Shown here: positions 45,576 through 56,400 of the stretch, piece by piece
Numbering within the stretch: position 1 is the first letter of the stretch
Layout: every line of letters begins with the position of its first letter
Source: Simiduia sp. 21SJ11W-1
GTDB taxonomy: Bacteria; Pseudomonadota; Gammaproteobacteria; Pseudomonadales; Cellvibrionaceae
Direction of reading: 5' to 3'
Length of the DNA stretch: 64,000 bases
Assembly (NCBI RefSeq): GCF_024138675.1
Contig: NZ_CP090959.1
Coordinates: 2,201,501-2,265,500, forward strand
Made by a program: the position numbers and the translations under genes
Notes under the pieces: generated by a model
Seen by the model: the letters and a program-made list of their open reading frames with translations, nothing else
Told to the model about the DNA's origin: nothing
Databases searched by the model: none

Positions 45576-45847
45576 AACTTTTGTTTACCCCTTCATCCCC
45601 AAACGCCTTGATTACCTGCCACCACATGCCCAACAGCTACGGCCTATTTAACTATTGGGCCTTGCGCTACACCCATCAATTGCAACCATTAAACACACCC
45701 GAACAGTCGTGGGCGGATATCCCTGAGCACTTTACAGTGGGCTATTGCATCGCAATTTTAATGGGATATTATGCGTCACCTGCGAGCTGCTAAGCGCCAG
45801 ATGTGCGCCTGTAAGCTCTGCAGGTTTGACTAAAAAAAGGACTTAAC

Positions 45848-46342
45848 ATGAAACACATTTCTCTGTTCGCACTGCTTTTAACCTTCTCTTTAAACGTACT
45901 GGCACAAGCTGAGCGCGAAGGCGTTTACGGCGGTATTGGCTTGGGCGTTATGTCTATTAACTACGGCAATGCAGACAACCCCACCAATGCCTCTTTGCAA
46001 CTGGGTTACCATTTTAACGATCACTGGGCAGCTGAACTGCAATACACAGATTCACTTTCGGATGGCAAAGTGACTGTTCAAAGCGGCTATTATTCCAGCT
46101 CTGTTGATGTGTCTATTCAAACAATGGCGGCCTACGCTGTATACCGCAGCCCCGGCCAGGTTTATTTTAAGGGCCGCGCGGGCGTTTTGCAGGAGAAAGT
46201 ATTGGGCGCTTCAGACAGCGGTTTATCTGTTGGATTGGGCCTAGGCTTTAAAATAGCAGACTCGGCAGCTATTGAATTAGACGCCACCCTAATCGAGCAA
46301 GATGTTAACTACTTCTCTGCCAGCCTGAACTTCGGCTTCTGA
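45848..46342 (+). CDS. Small outer-membrane beta-barrel protein
   Basis: 164 residues with a signal peptide (MKHISLFALLLTFSLNVLAQA) and RBS AAGGA. The mature part alternates hydrophobic/aromatic residues in strands (GVYGGIGLGVMSINYG, LQLGYHFNDHWAAELQYT) and ends in the aromatic C-terminal strand SASLNFGF typical for BAM insertion. It belongs to the OmpA-like/Opacity porin-like barrels, with about eight strands. Ligand unknown. A bidirectional terminator separates it from the convergent gene. Confidence 0.85.
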   Translation: MKHISLFALLLTFSLNVLAQAEREGVYGGIGLGVMSINYGNADNPTNASLQLGYHFNDHWAAELQYTDSLSDGKVTVQSGYYSSSVDVSIQTMAAYAVYRSPGQVYFKGRAGVLQEKVLGASDSGLSVGLGLGFKIADSAAIELDATLIEQDVNYFSASLNFGF

Positions 46343-46365
46343 TTAAAAGCCCGCGTAAGCGATAA

Positions 46366-46394
46366 AATAAAGCTCTCCTTGTGAGGGCTTTATT
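46366..46394. terminator. Bidirectional terminator between convergent genes
   Basis: AATAAAGC with GCTTTATT, extended inward by a T-G pair and CTC/GAG, 5-nt loop. A-rich and T-rich sides allow use in both directions between the genes ending at 46342 (+) and 46407 (-). Confidence 0.8.
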
Positions 46395-46406
46395 GTTGAC
46401 CAAGGC

Positions 46407-46892
46407 TTACTGCGCTTTGCTAAACGTAAGGCTAAACCCCTTGCCATCAAGCCCGGAAACCCTTACATCCAATGCCTCTGTGCCGTTAAAGGTGTAGCTA
46501 ATCTGTTTTGGAAAGTCGTGACCGGTGTTGGTAAACACCCAGCGATTAGCCTTGCACTCGGTTAGCATGAAAGCCACCGGAAGCGGATTGTGGCGCACCT
46601 TCGCCAAATAAAAAATTTCACCACCCATTGCCAAAATACGCATACTTTCCTGTTCGCCAGATTGCCCTTTTGCGTTCACGCCATACATGGCGCCTTCAAG
46701 GGTAACGGGGCTGACCCGCTGCCAGCGCTCTGCCTGCTTGCCGCCTTCTGTTTGCCAAAGCCCCATCCACACACTGAAACCACTTAAAAAATTACAGCCA
46801 TCAGCGGCAAAAGCGGGCAGTGCAATGGCCAGTAAAACGCCACATAACATAGGCTTAAAAACCCGCCGAGTTAACTTGAATTCCTGTTGCAT
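46407..46892 (-). CDS. Secreted DUF6265-like protein
   Basis: 161 residues with a signal peptide (cleavage after ALPAFA). The mature part has the pattern FLSGFSVWMGLWQTEGGKQAERW, then TLEGAMYGV and FLTECKANRWVFTNTGHDFP (quoted in part), which resembles DUF6265: a one-domain beta fold related to lipocalin-like proteins. Function unknown. RBS GAGGGG is strong. A Cys pair (GCNFL and TECKA) may form a disulfide. Confidence 0.72.
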   Translation of the reverse strand: MQQEFKLTRRVFKPMLCGVLLAIALPAFAADGCNFLSGFSVWMGLWQTEGGKQAERWQRVSPVTLEGAMYGVNAKGQSGEQESMRILAMGGEIFYLAKVRHNPLPVAFMLTECKANRWVFTNTGHDFPKQISYTFNGTEALDVRVSGLDGKGFSLTFSKAQ

Positions 46893-47030
46893 ATGTCACC
46901 CCTCATGCGGCAAAGGCAGCTGCTGATTCTTTACCGACTATTCATAGGCTATTCAGTTTATGTGGCATTAAACACTTCGCCAACATATTAGCTTGCCACA
47001 CGCAGCACTCTGGCTGCACGCAATTTATGG

Positions 47031-47504
47031 CTAACACTTTGGCTTGTAATAACAGTACACATCACGCACCACTTGCTCACCTTCGGACCTAAAATAGTCG
47101 CTTTCACGCCCATGCAAGGTAAAACCTGCCGAGCGATAGAGTGCTACTGCTTGATGATTATCGGGCGCAACAGTCAGCAGCACCTGTTTAAAATCCCGGG
47201 TAGCACTGAGCACGGCATCCACAAGCTTACGCCCTATGCCTTTACCCTGCGCTTTGGGATCAACCGCAAGCGATAGAATCCAGGCGCTGCCCTCCTCTGA
47301 CGCCGCCCACAAAATATAGCCTGCCACCTTGCCCTGAAGTTTTGCCACCAACAGTTTTTCAGGCCAGCAATCGAGTACCTGACGAAAGAAAAACCCGGGG
47401 TAACCCTGCTCACCAAAGGCTAGCGCCTCCAACTTACAAAGGTGCGAAAGGTCTGAGCGGGAAATACTGGAAATTGTCACGCTAGCTATTTTACCTGAAA
47501 CCAT
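47031..47504 (-). CDS. GNAT-family N-acetyltransferase (RimI-like)
   Basis: 157 residues from the ATG at 47504 with GAAGG upstream (a TTG at 47519 is an alternative). The acetyl-CoA loop is LAVDPKAQGKGIGRKLVDAV, followed by VAPDNHQAVALYRSAGFT, the typical motif A/B of GNATs. Closest in style to RimI. The acceptor is unknown. It lies downstream of the TonB-receptor terminator and is probably independent. Confidence 0.82.
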   Translation of the reverse strand: MVSGKIASVTISSISRSDLSHLCKLEALAFGEQGYPGFFFRQVLDCWPEKLLVAKLQGKVAGYILWAASEEGSAWILSLAVDPKAQGKGIGRKLVDAVLSATRDFKQVLLTVAPDNHQAVALYRSAGFTLHGRESDYFRSEGEQVVRDVYCYYKPKC

Positions 47505-47552
47505 AAAACGGGCCTTCAATACACAAGCACGAGTAACGATTCATTCTGGCAT

Positions 47553-47575
47553 AAAAAAGGCCCGCCAGGCGGGCC
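47553..47575 (-). terminator. Terminator of the TonB-receptor gene
   Basis: GGCCCG / CGGGCC stem (loop CCAGG), followed on the minus strand by TTTTTTAT. About 80 nt after the receptor stop. Confidence 0.85.
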
Positions 47576-47654
47576 AATACTCTGTAGAGAGCAGTTGTAG
47601 GATTAGAGAAAGATCAGCGTGTTTGCTGATCTTGCAAAGTTGATGGCTAGCAAT

Positions 47655-49826
47655 TTAGAAATGGTAGTTACCGGCAAGCGCAACGGTACGTGGTGCACCG
47701 TAGAAACCGGTCACGAAAGCGCCGCCGAAGTTATAACCCGCAACGCGGTATTCTTCGTTGGTCAGGTTCTTGCCCACCAGGCTTAACTGCCACTTGTCGT
47801 CGCTGCTGTAGAAGGTGGCACTCATGTCAAACAGGGTGTAGGCCTCTTGATCAAGCTGGCTTGGGGTTTCAAAAATTTGTGTATCCGCGCGGTAAGACAA
47901 GGTGGGGTTAATCACAAGCTCGGCACCGTTGGCCATTGGCCAAGTGTAGTTGAGCTGTAACATGGCTGTGGTATCCGGTGTGTTTTGCATGTCGCGCTCA
48001 TCAGCCACATCAACACCGCCGGACATAAATTCGATGAACTCGGCATCGGCATAACCAAGCGTCATGTTGGCCAAAAGATTTTCGGTAATGGCAAGTGAAG
48101 CCTCAAGTTCCAGGCCCTGAATACGCGCTTCACCGGCATTTAATACCGCGCTTGAGAAGCCGCCACCGGGGTTAAAGGCCTGCACGGTAACTTGCATGTC
48201 TGTGTAGCCCGCGTAGAAAGCGGCGGCGTTTAATCGCAGACGGTTATCGAACAAATCGCTCTTTACGCCCATTTCAAAGGTGTCCACGGTTTCAGGGTCG
48301 AAACCGTCAACGGTAGAGGGCAAGGTGCTGGCATCGCCACGCATGTCAAAGCCGCCACTTTTGAAGCCTGAACTGTAGGTGGCATACACCATCAGATCGC
48401 CGTTGATTTTGTAGTCCAACCCAAGGTGCGGGGTAAAGCGGCTCCAGGTGTCGTCATTGGTGTAATCGGTGAGTGTATTTAAGTACACAGCAGGCGGCTG
48501 GCCGGGGTTGTATTTCTCGGCAAACAGCGGGCTGTAAGTACCGATGAAATTTGCCTTGAATACTTCGGCTTCTTTGGTGTCTTGGGTGTAGCGGCCGCCC
48601 AAGCTCAGGTTCCAGTCTGGCGCGAACTGCCAGTTGTAGTGGGCGTAAGCAGAGAGGCTTTTGGTATCAACGGTGCCCGCCACTTGCTGGGTAAGGTTAA
48701 TGAAACCTAACACGGCATCAAAAGCGCCGGTAGCGGTGCCATCATAGTAATAAAGCCCGCTCACGAGGTTGGCGTTGTCGCCCTCCCAGTTTAGCTGGAA
48801 TTCCTGGGTAAGCTGATCGTCTTCATAGAAGGCCGGCACGTCAAAATCCGGACGGTTTACACTATCAAAATCGATGGCGGTTTCGGTTTCGCCTTCGCGG
48901 TAAGCGGTAATGGATTTCACTACAACGCTGTCGCTCACTTGCCATTCTGCTGTCAGTGATGCACCGCGGGTTTCCACGCTGTTTTCATGCAGCATGTTAG
49001 ATTCGGTATCGTAAATATTGCTTAAAGGTTCGGCAGCGGTCAGATCGGCATTCATCCGGTAGCCGTGTTTAGGCGAGGAGTTGTCGGTGGTTTGATCGGC
49101 CGCTACGCGAATCCATACGGTGTCTGAGGGTGAAAACTCCACGGCCAGGCGCGCACTTAATACGTCCTTGTCGTACTGATCTTTACCGGTGCGTACATTT
49201 TCGCCATAGCCATCGCGCTGAAAGCTCGCCACGGCACCGCCAATGTACACGCCATTGCCAACTTCTTTGGAGCCGGCCACTTTAATATCGCGCTGGTTGT
49301 AGCTGCCCAGTGCGCCGCTTAAGGTCATGCGATCTTCATCCATGCGCTTGGTGACATATTTCACGGCACCGCCAATGGTGTTTTTACCGTAGAGCGTACC
49401 CTGGGGGCCGCGCAGCACTTCAATGCGCTCGATATCCAGCACATCCATCACTGCACCCTGGGGGCGTGCGATGTATACGTCGTCTACGTAAATACCTACA
49501 CCCGGCTCAAAGCCCCATAAAGGATCTTGCTGGCCGATGCCGCGAATAAAGGCAGTTAAGGTAGAGTTGGTACCGCGGCCCACTTGCAAGGTGGTGTTGG
49601 GCGATAATTTTTGTACATCGGTAATGTCTGTTACGCCGTTTTGCAGCAGCGCATCTTCACCTATGGCTGTCACTGCCACGGGCACCTCTTGCAAAGACTG
49701 TTCGCGTTTTTGCGCGGTGACTACCACCTCTTCCAGAGCGATATCAGCGGCTGCGGGCAATGCAACGCCGCCGGCGAGTGCAACAGCCAGCGCCAAGGGT
49801 TGGGCGTGAAATTTGTAGCTAGTCAT
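47655..49826 (-). CDS. TonB-dependent outer-membrane receptor
   Basis: 723 residues with a signal peptide (cleavage near ALPAAA). A plug domain follows (EEVVVTAQKREQSLQEVPVA, then ERIEVLRGPQGTLYG), and a 22-strand barrel ending in NYHF. The TonB box is probably near EEVVVTA. The type is that of receptors for carbohydrates, aromatics or oligomers. Its divergent promoter with the GntP permease and 3HB-oligomer hydrolase suggests it imports 3-hydroxybutyrate oligomers or polyhydroxybutyrate fragments (inference). A candidate operator lies between the two. Confidence 0.9.
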   Translation of the reverse strand: MTSYKFHAQPLALAVALAGGVALPAAADIALEEVVVTAQKREQSLQEVPVAVTAIGEDALLQNGVTDITDVQKLSPNTTLQVGRGTNSTLTAFIRGIGQQDPLWGFEPGVGIYVDDVYIARPQGAVMDVLDIERIEVLRGPQGTLYGKNTIGGAVKYVTKRMDEDRMTLSGALGSYNQRDIKVAGSKEVGNGVYIGGAVASFQRDGYGENVRTGKDQYDKDVLSARLAVEFSPSDTVWIRVAADQTTDNSSPKHGYRMNADLTAAEPLSNIYDTESNMLHENSVETRGASLTAEWQVSDSVVVKSITAYREGETETAIDFDSVNRPDFDVPAFYEDDQLTQEFQLNWEGDNANLVSGLYYYDGTATGAFDAVLGFINLTQQVAGTVDTKSLSAYAHYNWQFAPDWNLSLGGRYTQDTKEAEVFKANFIGTYSPLFAEKYNPGQPPAVYLNTLTDYTNDDTWSRFTPHLGLDYKINGDLMVYATYSSGFKSGGFDMRGDASTLPSTVDGFDPETVDTFEMGVKSDLFDNRLRLNAAAFYAGYTDMQVTVQAFNPGGGFSSAVLNAGEARIQGLELEASLAITENLLANMTLGYADAEFIEFMSGGVDVADERDMQNTPDTTAMLQLNYTWPMANGAELVINPTLSYRADTQIFETPSQLDQEAYTLFDMSATFYSSDDKWQLSLVGKNLTNEEYRVAGYNFGGAFVTGFYGAPRTVALAGNYHF

Positions 49827-49930
49827 GTGATCTACCTTATCTATTGTTATGGATCTAAATCATTGCTCAGAGACACAGGGTTAACCCGATGTTTCACCAC
49901 AGTCTACTCAGACTCACCGCATTTGAATGC

Positions 49931-49965
49931 ACGACCTTGGTATGAGGCAGCGCCATACCAAGGTC
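49931..49965. promoter_or_regulatory. Inverted repeat in the TonB/GntP divergent promoter region
   Basis: GACCTTGGTATG (49933-49944) and CATACCAAGGTC (49954-49965) form a perfect 12-bp inverted repeat with a 9-nt spacer. ACGACCTTGGTATGAGGC (49931-49948) recurs with one change at 58503-58520 upstream of the 3HB dehydrogenase. It is the likely site of the cluster's LuxR-type regulator. Confidence 0.7.
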
Positions 49966-50034
49966 TAGTTTCACCTGCGTGACAGTTGGCCATAATGGGC
50001 GCCCACTAACAATAAAAGTCGCGTTGGATTTCTT

Positions 50035-51336
50035 ATGCTTAGCCTGCTGGGTTTGCTGTTTGCCTTAGGTCTTTTAATTTACCTGACAATTAAAGGCATG
50101 AACCTGCTCATTGCCGCCCCTCTCACCGCCATGATTGTGGCTCTGTGTGCGGGGCTGCCGCTATTGCCGGCGGCAACGGGTGATAATTTTCTGCACGCGT
50201 ATATGAATGGCTTTACCAATTTCATTGCCGCGTGGTTTTTTATGTTCTTGCTGGGCAGCCTGTTTGGCAAGCTGATGGAGGCCTCTGGCGCTGCCGATCG
50301 CATTGCCTCAGACATAGTGCAGTGGCTGGGGCTAAAGCACGCAACCGCAGCCGTTGTGCTGGCCTGCGCGCTGCTCACCTACGGCGGCGTGAGTGTGTTT
50401 GTGGTGGCGTTTTCTGCATACCCCATGGCGGTTAGCCTGTTTCGCCAGGCCAATTTACCACGCCGGTTTATCCCGGCAGTAATGGCATTCGGCTCTGTCA
50501 CCTTTACTATGACCTCCGCCGGTAGCCCTGAAATCCAGAACTGGATACCCATCAAATACCTGGGCACCTCGCCCTATGCGGGCTGGGAAGTCAGCCTGGT
50601 GGTAGCGGTGGCCATGGCGGCCATGGGCTTTGTGTGGCTCAACGCCATGATGCGCAAAGCGCTAGCGCGCGGTGAGTGCTTCATTGCCCGCGCAGACGAC
50701 CCTAAACTGCAAGATAAACCCCTGCCCTCACGCTTTGCCGCGGCAACACCCATTTTGGCCGTGCTGGGCGTGACTTTTTTCACCCACGAATACTTCGCGC
50801 AGTACGCGCTGATTCTGGCATTGCTGGCGGGCTGTATTGCTGCCTGGGGGTTGGCGCTGAAGAGTTTTTCAGGCCTGGATGCCATCATTACCGCAGGCAC
50901 AACCGGCGCACTGCTGGCCATTGCCAACACCGCAGCCGTGGTGGGTTTTGGCTCAGTGGCCAAGGCCTCGCCGGCGTTTGCACTGGCAGTAGACAGCATC
51001 ACCTCACTGCCCGGCAATGAGCTGATTGGCGCGGCCATTGCCGTAACTGTTATTGCCGCCATGACAGGCTCCGCCTCCGGCGGCCAAAGCATTGCACTGC
51101 CTGAGCTTGCGCCACATTATCTGGATGCCGGCGTAAACCCCGAAGCGCTGCACCGGGTGGTGGCCATCTCCTCAGGCGCACTGGATTCCCTGCCCCACAA
51201 CGGCTATGTGGTTACCACTATTCGGGCCATCTGTGGTGAAACCCATAAGGCCGCCTACGGGCCCATGGGTGCACTTACGGTGGTGGTGCCTGTACTTGGC
51301 ACAATACTGGCCCTGTTTTTGTTTATTGTTTTCTAA
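50035..51336 (+). CDS. GntP-family permease, probable 3-hydroxybutyrate importer
   Basis: 433 residues with about 12 membrane segments. It carries the GntP-family pattern of two repeated halves with GSLFGKLMEASGAADRIA and MTGSASGGQSIALPELAPHY. Known members import gluconate or D-3-hydroxybutyrate. The neighbours (oligomer hydrolase 9 bp downstream, 3HB dehydrogenase in the same cluster) favour 3-hydroxybutyrate. It diverges from the TonB receptor across 208 bp with a strong inverted repeat. Confidence 0.85.
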   Translation: MLSLLGLLFALGLLIYLTIKGMNLLIAAPLTAMIVALCAGLPLLPAATGDNFLHAYMNGFTNFIAAWFFMFLLGSLFGKLMEASGAADRIASDIVQWLGLKHATAAVVLACALLTYGGVSVFVVAFSAYPMAVSLFRQANLPRRFIPAVMAFGSVTFTMTSAGSPEIQNWIPIKYLGTSPYAGWEVSLVVAVAMAAMGFVWLNAMMRKALARGECFIARADDPKLQDKPLPSRFAAATPILAVLGVTFFTHEYFAQYALILALLAGCIAAWGLALKSFSGLDAIITAGTTGALLAIANTAAVVGFGSVAKASPAFALAVDSITSLPGNELIGAAIAVTVIAAMTGSASGGQSIALPELAPHYLDAGVNPEALHRVVAISSGALDSLPHNGYVVTTIRAICGETHKAAYGPMGALTVVVPVLGTILALFLFIVF

Positions 51337-51345
51337 GGATGCCCC

Positions 51346-53391
51346 ATGCAGTTACGCACGCTTTTATCGCTAATCACCCTGGCTGGCTGGCTGCCGGCCT
51401 GTACAGAGAGCACACCGCAAGCGGCAAGCCTGCCCGAGGAAGCGCGCAAACCGGCATTTGCCATAGACGACATCCGTATGAGGCACCTGGATGGCGCATC
51501 TGACGACCTGGCCACAGCAGGCCTGGGGCTTGCTGGCCTGCGCGGGCCCGCGCCGGGGTTTGCAGATCCCCTTGCCCCTACGCAGGCCGAGCTGCGCCGG
51601 CGCGCCTACTACGAAAACTACCGCGCACTCCTGGCCATCAACGATGCCGATGGCCTTGGGCGCTTGTACGCCAAACATTTGAACACCCCGGTACCTGGCC
51701 ACGAATACCTGATGCCCGTGCGCTATAACGACCACACGGTGGCAAGCATGCTGATGGTCCAGGTGCCTTCAAGCTTCAACCCGGCCAAGCCTTGCATGGT
51801 GGTAACGGCAAGCTCGGGCTCGCGGGGAATCTATGGTGCCGTGGGCGTGGTGGGCAGCTGGGCCCTGCATCAGGGTTGTGCGGTAGCCACGACCGATAAG
51901 GGCACAGGCACGGGCTTTCACTATTTAACCGACAACCTTGCCCACGCCCTCGATGGCACGCTAGTCACCACCAATACCACCGCACCCGGCGCCCAGGCGA
52001 GCGTGCATTTCAGTGCGCAGGCGAGTAGCACATTGCGCGAATTCTCCCGCACTCACCCGCACCGGGTGGCCGTTAAACACGCACACAGCGGCAAGTTTAT
52101 CGAGCGCGACTGGGGCCAGTTCACCCTGCAGGCGGCGCAGCTTGGGTTTTATGTGCTGAACACCTTTCACCCATCGGCAGACATGCCCGGTAAACACTTT
52201 ACCCGTGACAACACCCTCGTATTGGGCGCAGGCATTTCCAACGGCGGCGGCGCCATCTTGAAAGCGGCCGAGCAAGATAGCGAAGGCTGGCTGGACGCCG
52301 TTGCCGTATCAGAACCCAATGTGTTTTTGCCAAAAGAGTTCAGCTATGAGAATGCAGGCGCTCAACAAGCCGCCCTGTCACTGCCAGAAATGGCAACACA
52401 CATGGCGCTTTTCGGCCCCTGTGCAGCACTTGCCGAAGGCCTGCCCTCACCGCTGGCAAGCTATCAACTGCCCCTGTTCAAACAACACTTCAGCAACCGC
52501 TGTGCCCAACTCGCAGCAGACAATCTGCTGAGCACCAGCGATACACAAGCCCAAGCCCAGGAGGCACTGGCCAAGATTCAGGCACTTGGCAGCACCCACA
52601 CCGCACTGCCCATGCTGGCCACTGGCGCCGCCATCAGCCTGTGGGAGGCCATTGCGGTAAATTACTTCAACAGCTACCTGGGCAAACGCGTAGAAGATAA
52701 TCTTTGCAATATCAGCTATGGCGCCACCACCGCAACCGGCGAGCCTGCGCCACTGGCGCCGGCAGCCCAGGCCGCGATGTTTGGCGTTGGCAGTGGTGTA
52801 GTGCCTACCGGTGGCGTGAGCTTGATCAACAACACCTCAAAGGCTGGCGCCAAATCACTGTACTTCTCACAAAACGCACAGGGCCAATTCGATTTGGGCT
52901 ACCAAAACCTCCGCTGCCTGCAGGCGATTGCACAATCACCGGAAATGGCGGCGGCCATCAACAACCTGGCCATGACCGGCGATCTGCGCGCTAAGCCCAC
53001 ACTCATTGTGCAAGGCGCCGGCGACAGCCTGATTCAAGTGAATCACCTTGGCCGCGCCTACGCCACGCTATCCCGGCGCGCAGGGCAGCAACAGTTGCGC
53101 TATGTGGAAATCAGCCACGGCCAACACTTCGATAGCCTGTTGAACTTCGCCCCCATGCGCGCGCACTATGTGCCCATGCACGCCTACTACGAGCAAGCGC
53201 TGGGGCTAATGCTGGCGCATCTGCAAAAGGGCAGCCCCCTGCCGCCCAGCCAGTACATTCAGGCGGCACCGGTTGCCAACTTGAGTGCGCCCCTTGCCAG
53301 TTTGCCGCCAATTGCTTTAAATGCAGAGGCTGTTGCACGCTCAAACCAATACGCACCGTTGGCAATCAGCGAAGAAGGTATTCGCCAATGA
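51346..53391 (+). CDS. D-(-)-3-hydroxybutyrate oligomer hydrolase
   Basis: 681 residues, matching the 3HB-oligomer hydrolase family (PF10605), with a signal peptide and possible lipobox (GWLPAC, Cys19; Pro at -2 is atypical). Family blocks include SSGSRGIYGAVGVVGSWALH and TDKGTGTG. The nucleophile candidate is S298 in GAGISNGGGAIL, with a late GDSLIQVNHLGRAY and SHGQHFDSLLNF for the acid and His. It cleaves 3HB oligomers to monomers, in the periplasm or at the outer membrane. RBS AAGGA. The 9-bp gap to the permease gene shows an operon: import the oligomer, cut it, import the monomer, oxidise it. Confidence 0.88.
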   Translation: MQLRTLLSLITLAGWLPACTESTPQAASLPEEARKPAFAIDDIRMRHLDGASDDLATAGLGLAGLRGPAPGFADPLAPTQAELRRRAYYENYRALLAINDADGLGRLYAKHLNTPVPGHEYLMPVRYNDHTVASMLMVQVPSSFNPAKPCMVVTASSGSRGIYGAVGVVGSWALHQGCAVATTDKGTGTGFHYLTDNLAHALDGTLVTTNTTAPGAQASVHFSAQASSTLREFSRTHPHRVAVKHAHSGKFIERDWGQFTLQAAQLGFYVLNTFHPSADMPGKHFTRDNTLVLGAGISNGGGAILKAAEQDSEGWLDAVAVSEPNVFLPKEFSYENAGAQQAALSLPEMATHMALFGPCAALAEGLPSPLASYQLPLFKQHFSNRCAQLAADNLLSTSDTQAQAQEALAKIQALGSTHTALPMLATGAAISLWEAIAVNYFNSYLGKRVEDNLCNISYGATTATGEPAPLAPAAQAAMFGVGSGVVPTGGVSLINNTSKAGAKSLYFSQNAQGQFDLGYQNLRCLQAIAQSPEMAAAINNLAMTGDLRAKPTLIVQGAGDSLIQVNHLGRAYATLSRRAGQQQLRYVEISHGQHFDSLLNFAPMRAHYVPMHAYYEQALGLMLAHLQKGSPLPPSQYIQAAPVANLSAPLASLPPIALNAEAVARSNQYAPLAISEEGIRQ

Positions 53392-53433
53392 ACTAACGCA
53401 AATACTCCGGCGCACAAAAGAAAATAAAAATAT

Positions 53434-56400
53434 ATGCTGAGTTACCTTGAACTACTGCTGTTGTCGCTGGGTTATTTGCTGTCGCTTTTTGCGATTGCCT
53501 GGTGGGGCGATCGCATTGCCGAAGCTACCGTCCGGAAATTCAAGCCCTACATCGTAGCCCTGGCCACTACAATTTACTGCAGCGCCTGGAGCTTCTATGG
53601 CACCACTGCACAAGCGGCCTACAACGGCTGGTATTTTCCGCCCACGTTTTTAGGGGCCATTGTGCTGTTGGTATTTCTGGCAGCGCCGCTCAAAAAATTG
53701 CTCATTGCCGCAAAAAAAGGCAACGCCACCTCACTGGCCGACTACCTTGCCATGCACTTTGGCCGCTCGCGGAGCCTGGCGGTCATTGTGACTGCCATTT
53801 GCCTTGTGTTACTCATCCCCTATATTGCGCTGCAACTGAAAGCCATCACCGAAAGCTTTCACGTACTCACCGACAACATGGTGCATTCACACTACCTGCT
53901 GGATGTGCCCGTTTTCCAGGATACCGCCTTTTACATCGCCATTATTTTGGGCGTATTTACCATTGCCTTTGGCACTCGCCACCTGGATGCCCGCGAGCAT
54001 CACAACGGCTTGATGATTGCCATTGCCTTTGAAGCACTCATAAAAATTACCGCCTTTGTGGCCATCGCCTGGTTTGTAACCTACTCACTGTTTGATGGCG
54101 CAGCCGATCTCACCTTGCAGGCCATCAGCAACGAAAAAGTGCGCGCACTTATGGCCACTCACGAGGCAGACCAGGGTTTTATTGCCGCCACCGTACTGGG
54201 GCTGATTGCCATTGTGTGCCTGCCCCGGCAATTTCATGTATTGGTGGTTGAAAGTGAATCCGAGCGCGACCTGCACACGGTGCGCTGGGTAGTACCGCTG
54301 TATTTAATCCTGTTTGGGGTTTGCATTTTACCCATCGCCTACGGCGGCCTGCTGAGCTTTGAAAACCTGGACATATCGGCCGAACACTTTGTGCTGCGCC
54401 TGCCCCTTGCCAACGACCGGCCAGACCTGGCGCTGCTGGCCTATTTAGGCGGTTTGTCTGCCGGTTCGTCTATGGTGATCGTCGCCTGCGTTGCCATGGC
54501 CACCATGATCAGCAATGAACTGGTGGTGCCGGTGCTGCTGAAACAGCGCTGGTTAAGGCGCGAAGGCAATGCAGACATAAGCCAGCAACTGCGCATCATT
54601 CGGCGCGTGGTGATATTGGTGTTGATGTTATTTGCCTACGGCTACTACCATCTGTTTGCCAACAATAACGCTCTGGGCGCGATTGGCTTAACCTCTTTTG
54701 CTTTGGTGGCACAGTTTGCGCCAGCACTTTGGCTCACACTCGCGCGCCGGCCACGGCACGTTACCTCTGTGCTGGCAGGCATTGGCGCAGGCTTTTTACT
54801 GTGGAGTTATACGCTGCTGCTGCCCATGCTTGTGCGCGCAGGCTGGCTGGATACCGCGCTGCTGGAATTTGGCCCGGCAGGCCTTGGCTGGCTGCGCCCA
54901 ACGGCCCTGTTTGGCCTTGAAGGGTTATCGGGTATCAGCCACGGCGTGCTCTGGAGCTTAAGCGCCAATGTGCTCACTGTGATTTTGCTTAACCGCAAGC
55001 TCGCCCAACCCGCCAGCGCATCGCAAGACACACCCGATGCCCTGCCCGTGCACCAGTTGCAGGCACTTGCCAGTAAGTTTTTAGGTGCAAAACAAGCGCG
55101 CCTTGCACTCGCCCAATACCCCGATGCCGTATTACCCCAGGCACCGGCAGATTCCGCGTACGTTGAATTTGTTGAGAACATGCTTGCCGGCGTGATCGGC
55201 TCTGTATCTGCCCGCCATGTGGTGGAACACGCACGTGGCGCAGCGCCTGCACCGCTGTTAGATGAAACCTCTGAAATCTACCACTTCTCGCGCGAGCTGC
55301 TGCAGGCCAGTATCGACAACATCAGCCAGGGCATCAGTGTGGTTGACAAAAACCTGCGCTTGGTTGCCTGGAACCGGCGCTACTTGGAGCTGTTCGATTA
55401 CCCGCAAGACCTGGTGCACGTGGGCCGGCACGTGGCAGATTTAATTCGCTTCAATGCCATACATTTAAATATCACCGAGCCCAGCGAAGTTGAAAGTTTT
55501 GTGCAAAAGCGCCTGACCTACATGGGCGAAGGCAGCGCCTATGTGGTAAAACGCGCACACCAGGATGGTCGGGTACTGGAGCTGCGTGGCAGCCCCATGC
55601 CGGGCGGCGGTTTTGTAACTACCTTTACCGACATCACCGATTACCAAAACACCCTCGATGCACTGGAAGACCACCGCCTATTGCTCGAGCAACGGGTGAG
55701 CGCGCGCACCGCCGAACTGCAAAACACCAACGCACAATTAGAGCAAGCCAACGCCAGCAAAACCCGATTTTTAGCCGCTGCCGGCCACGATTTGGTGCAG
55801 CCTTTAAATGCGGCCAAGCTATTTACTAACGCGCTGCTGCAACAATTTGCACCCAACTCGCCACTTATGCCCGCCAAGCAGCTGCAAAAAACTCTGGAAC
55901 ACCTGAATGCCTCGCTGCACTCGGCAGACAGCATCATCAGCGAACTACTGGCTATAGCAAAGCTCGACGCCGGCGCAATTACACCTACACCAGAGGCGTT
56001 TTACATTGGCGATTTATTAAATGCCCTGCAACAAGATTTCCAGCTGCAAGCGGCGGCCAAAGGCTTGCAGCTTGATGTAAAAAGCCAGCCACTCACCACC
56101 TATACCGATTACAAACTGCTCCGGCGGGTGCTGCAAAACCTGCTTGCCAATGCCATTCGCTACACAGAGCAGGGGCGCGTATTGTTGAGCGCGAGACGCC
56201 ATCAAGGCCAGCTGTGTGTGCAGGTGTGGGATACCGGCGTAGGTATAGACGCCGCCCATCAGTCGGATATTTTTGTAGAGTTCAAACGCCTGAACGATAG
56301 CCGTAAAGACGGCGGCCTGGGCCTGGGCCTTGCTACGGTTGAGAGATTGTGCAAATTACTGGGCATTGAAATTTCGCTGCGCTCGGTACCCGGGCGCGGC

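Noticed and set aside
45581-45793. 70-residue plus-strand frame after the second element
   Set aside because: TTG start, no RBS, no recognisable motif, and it begins in the terminator U-run.
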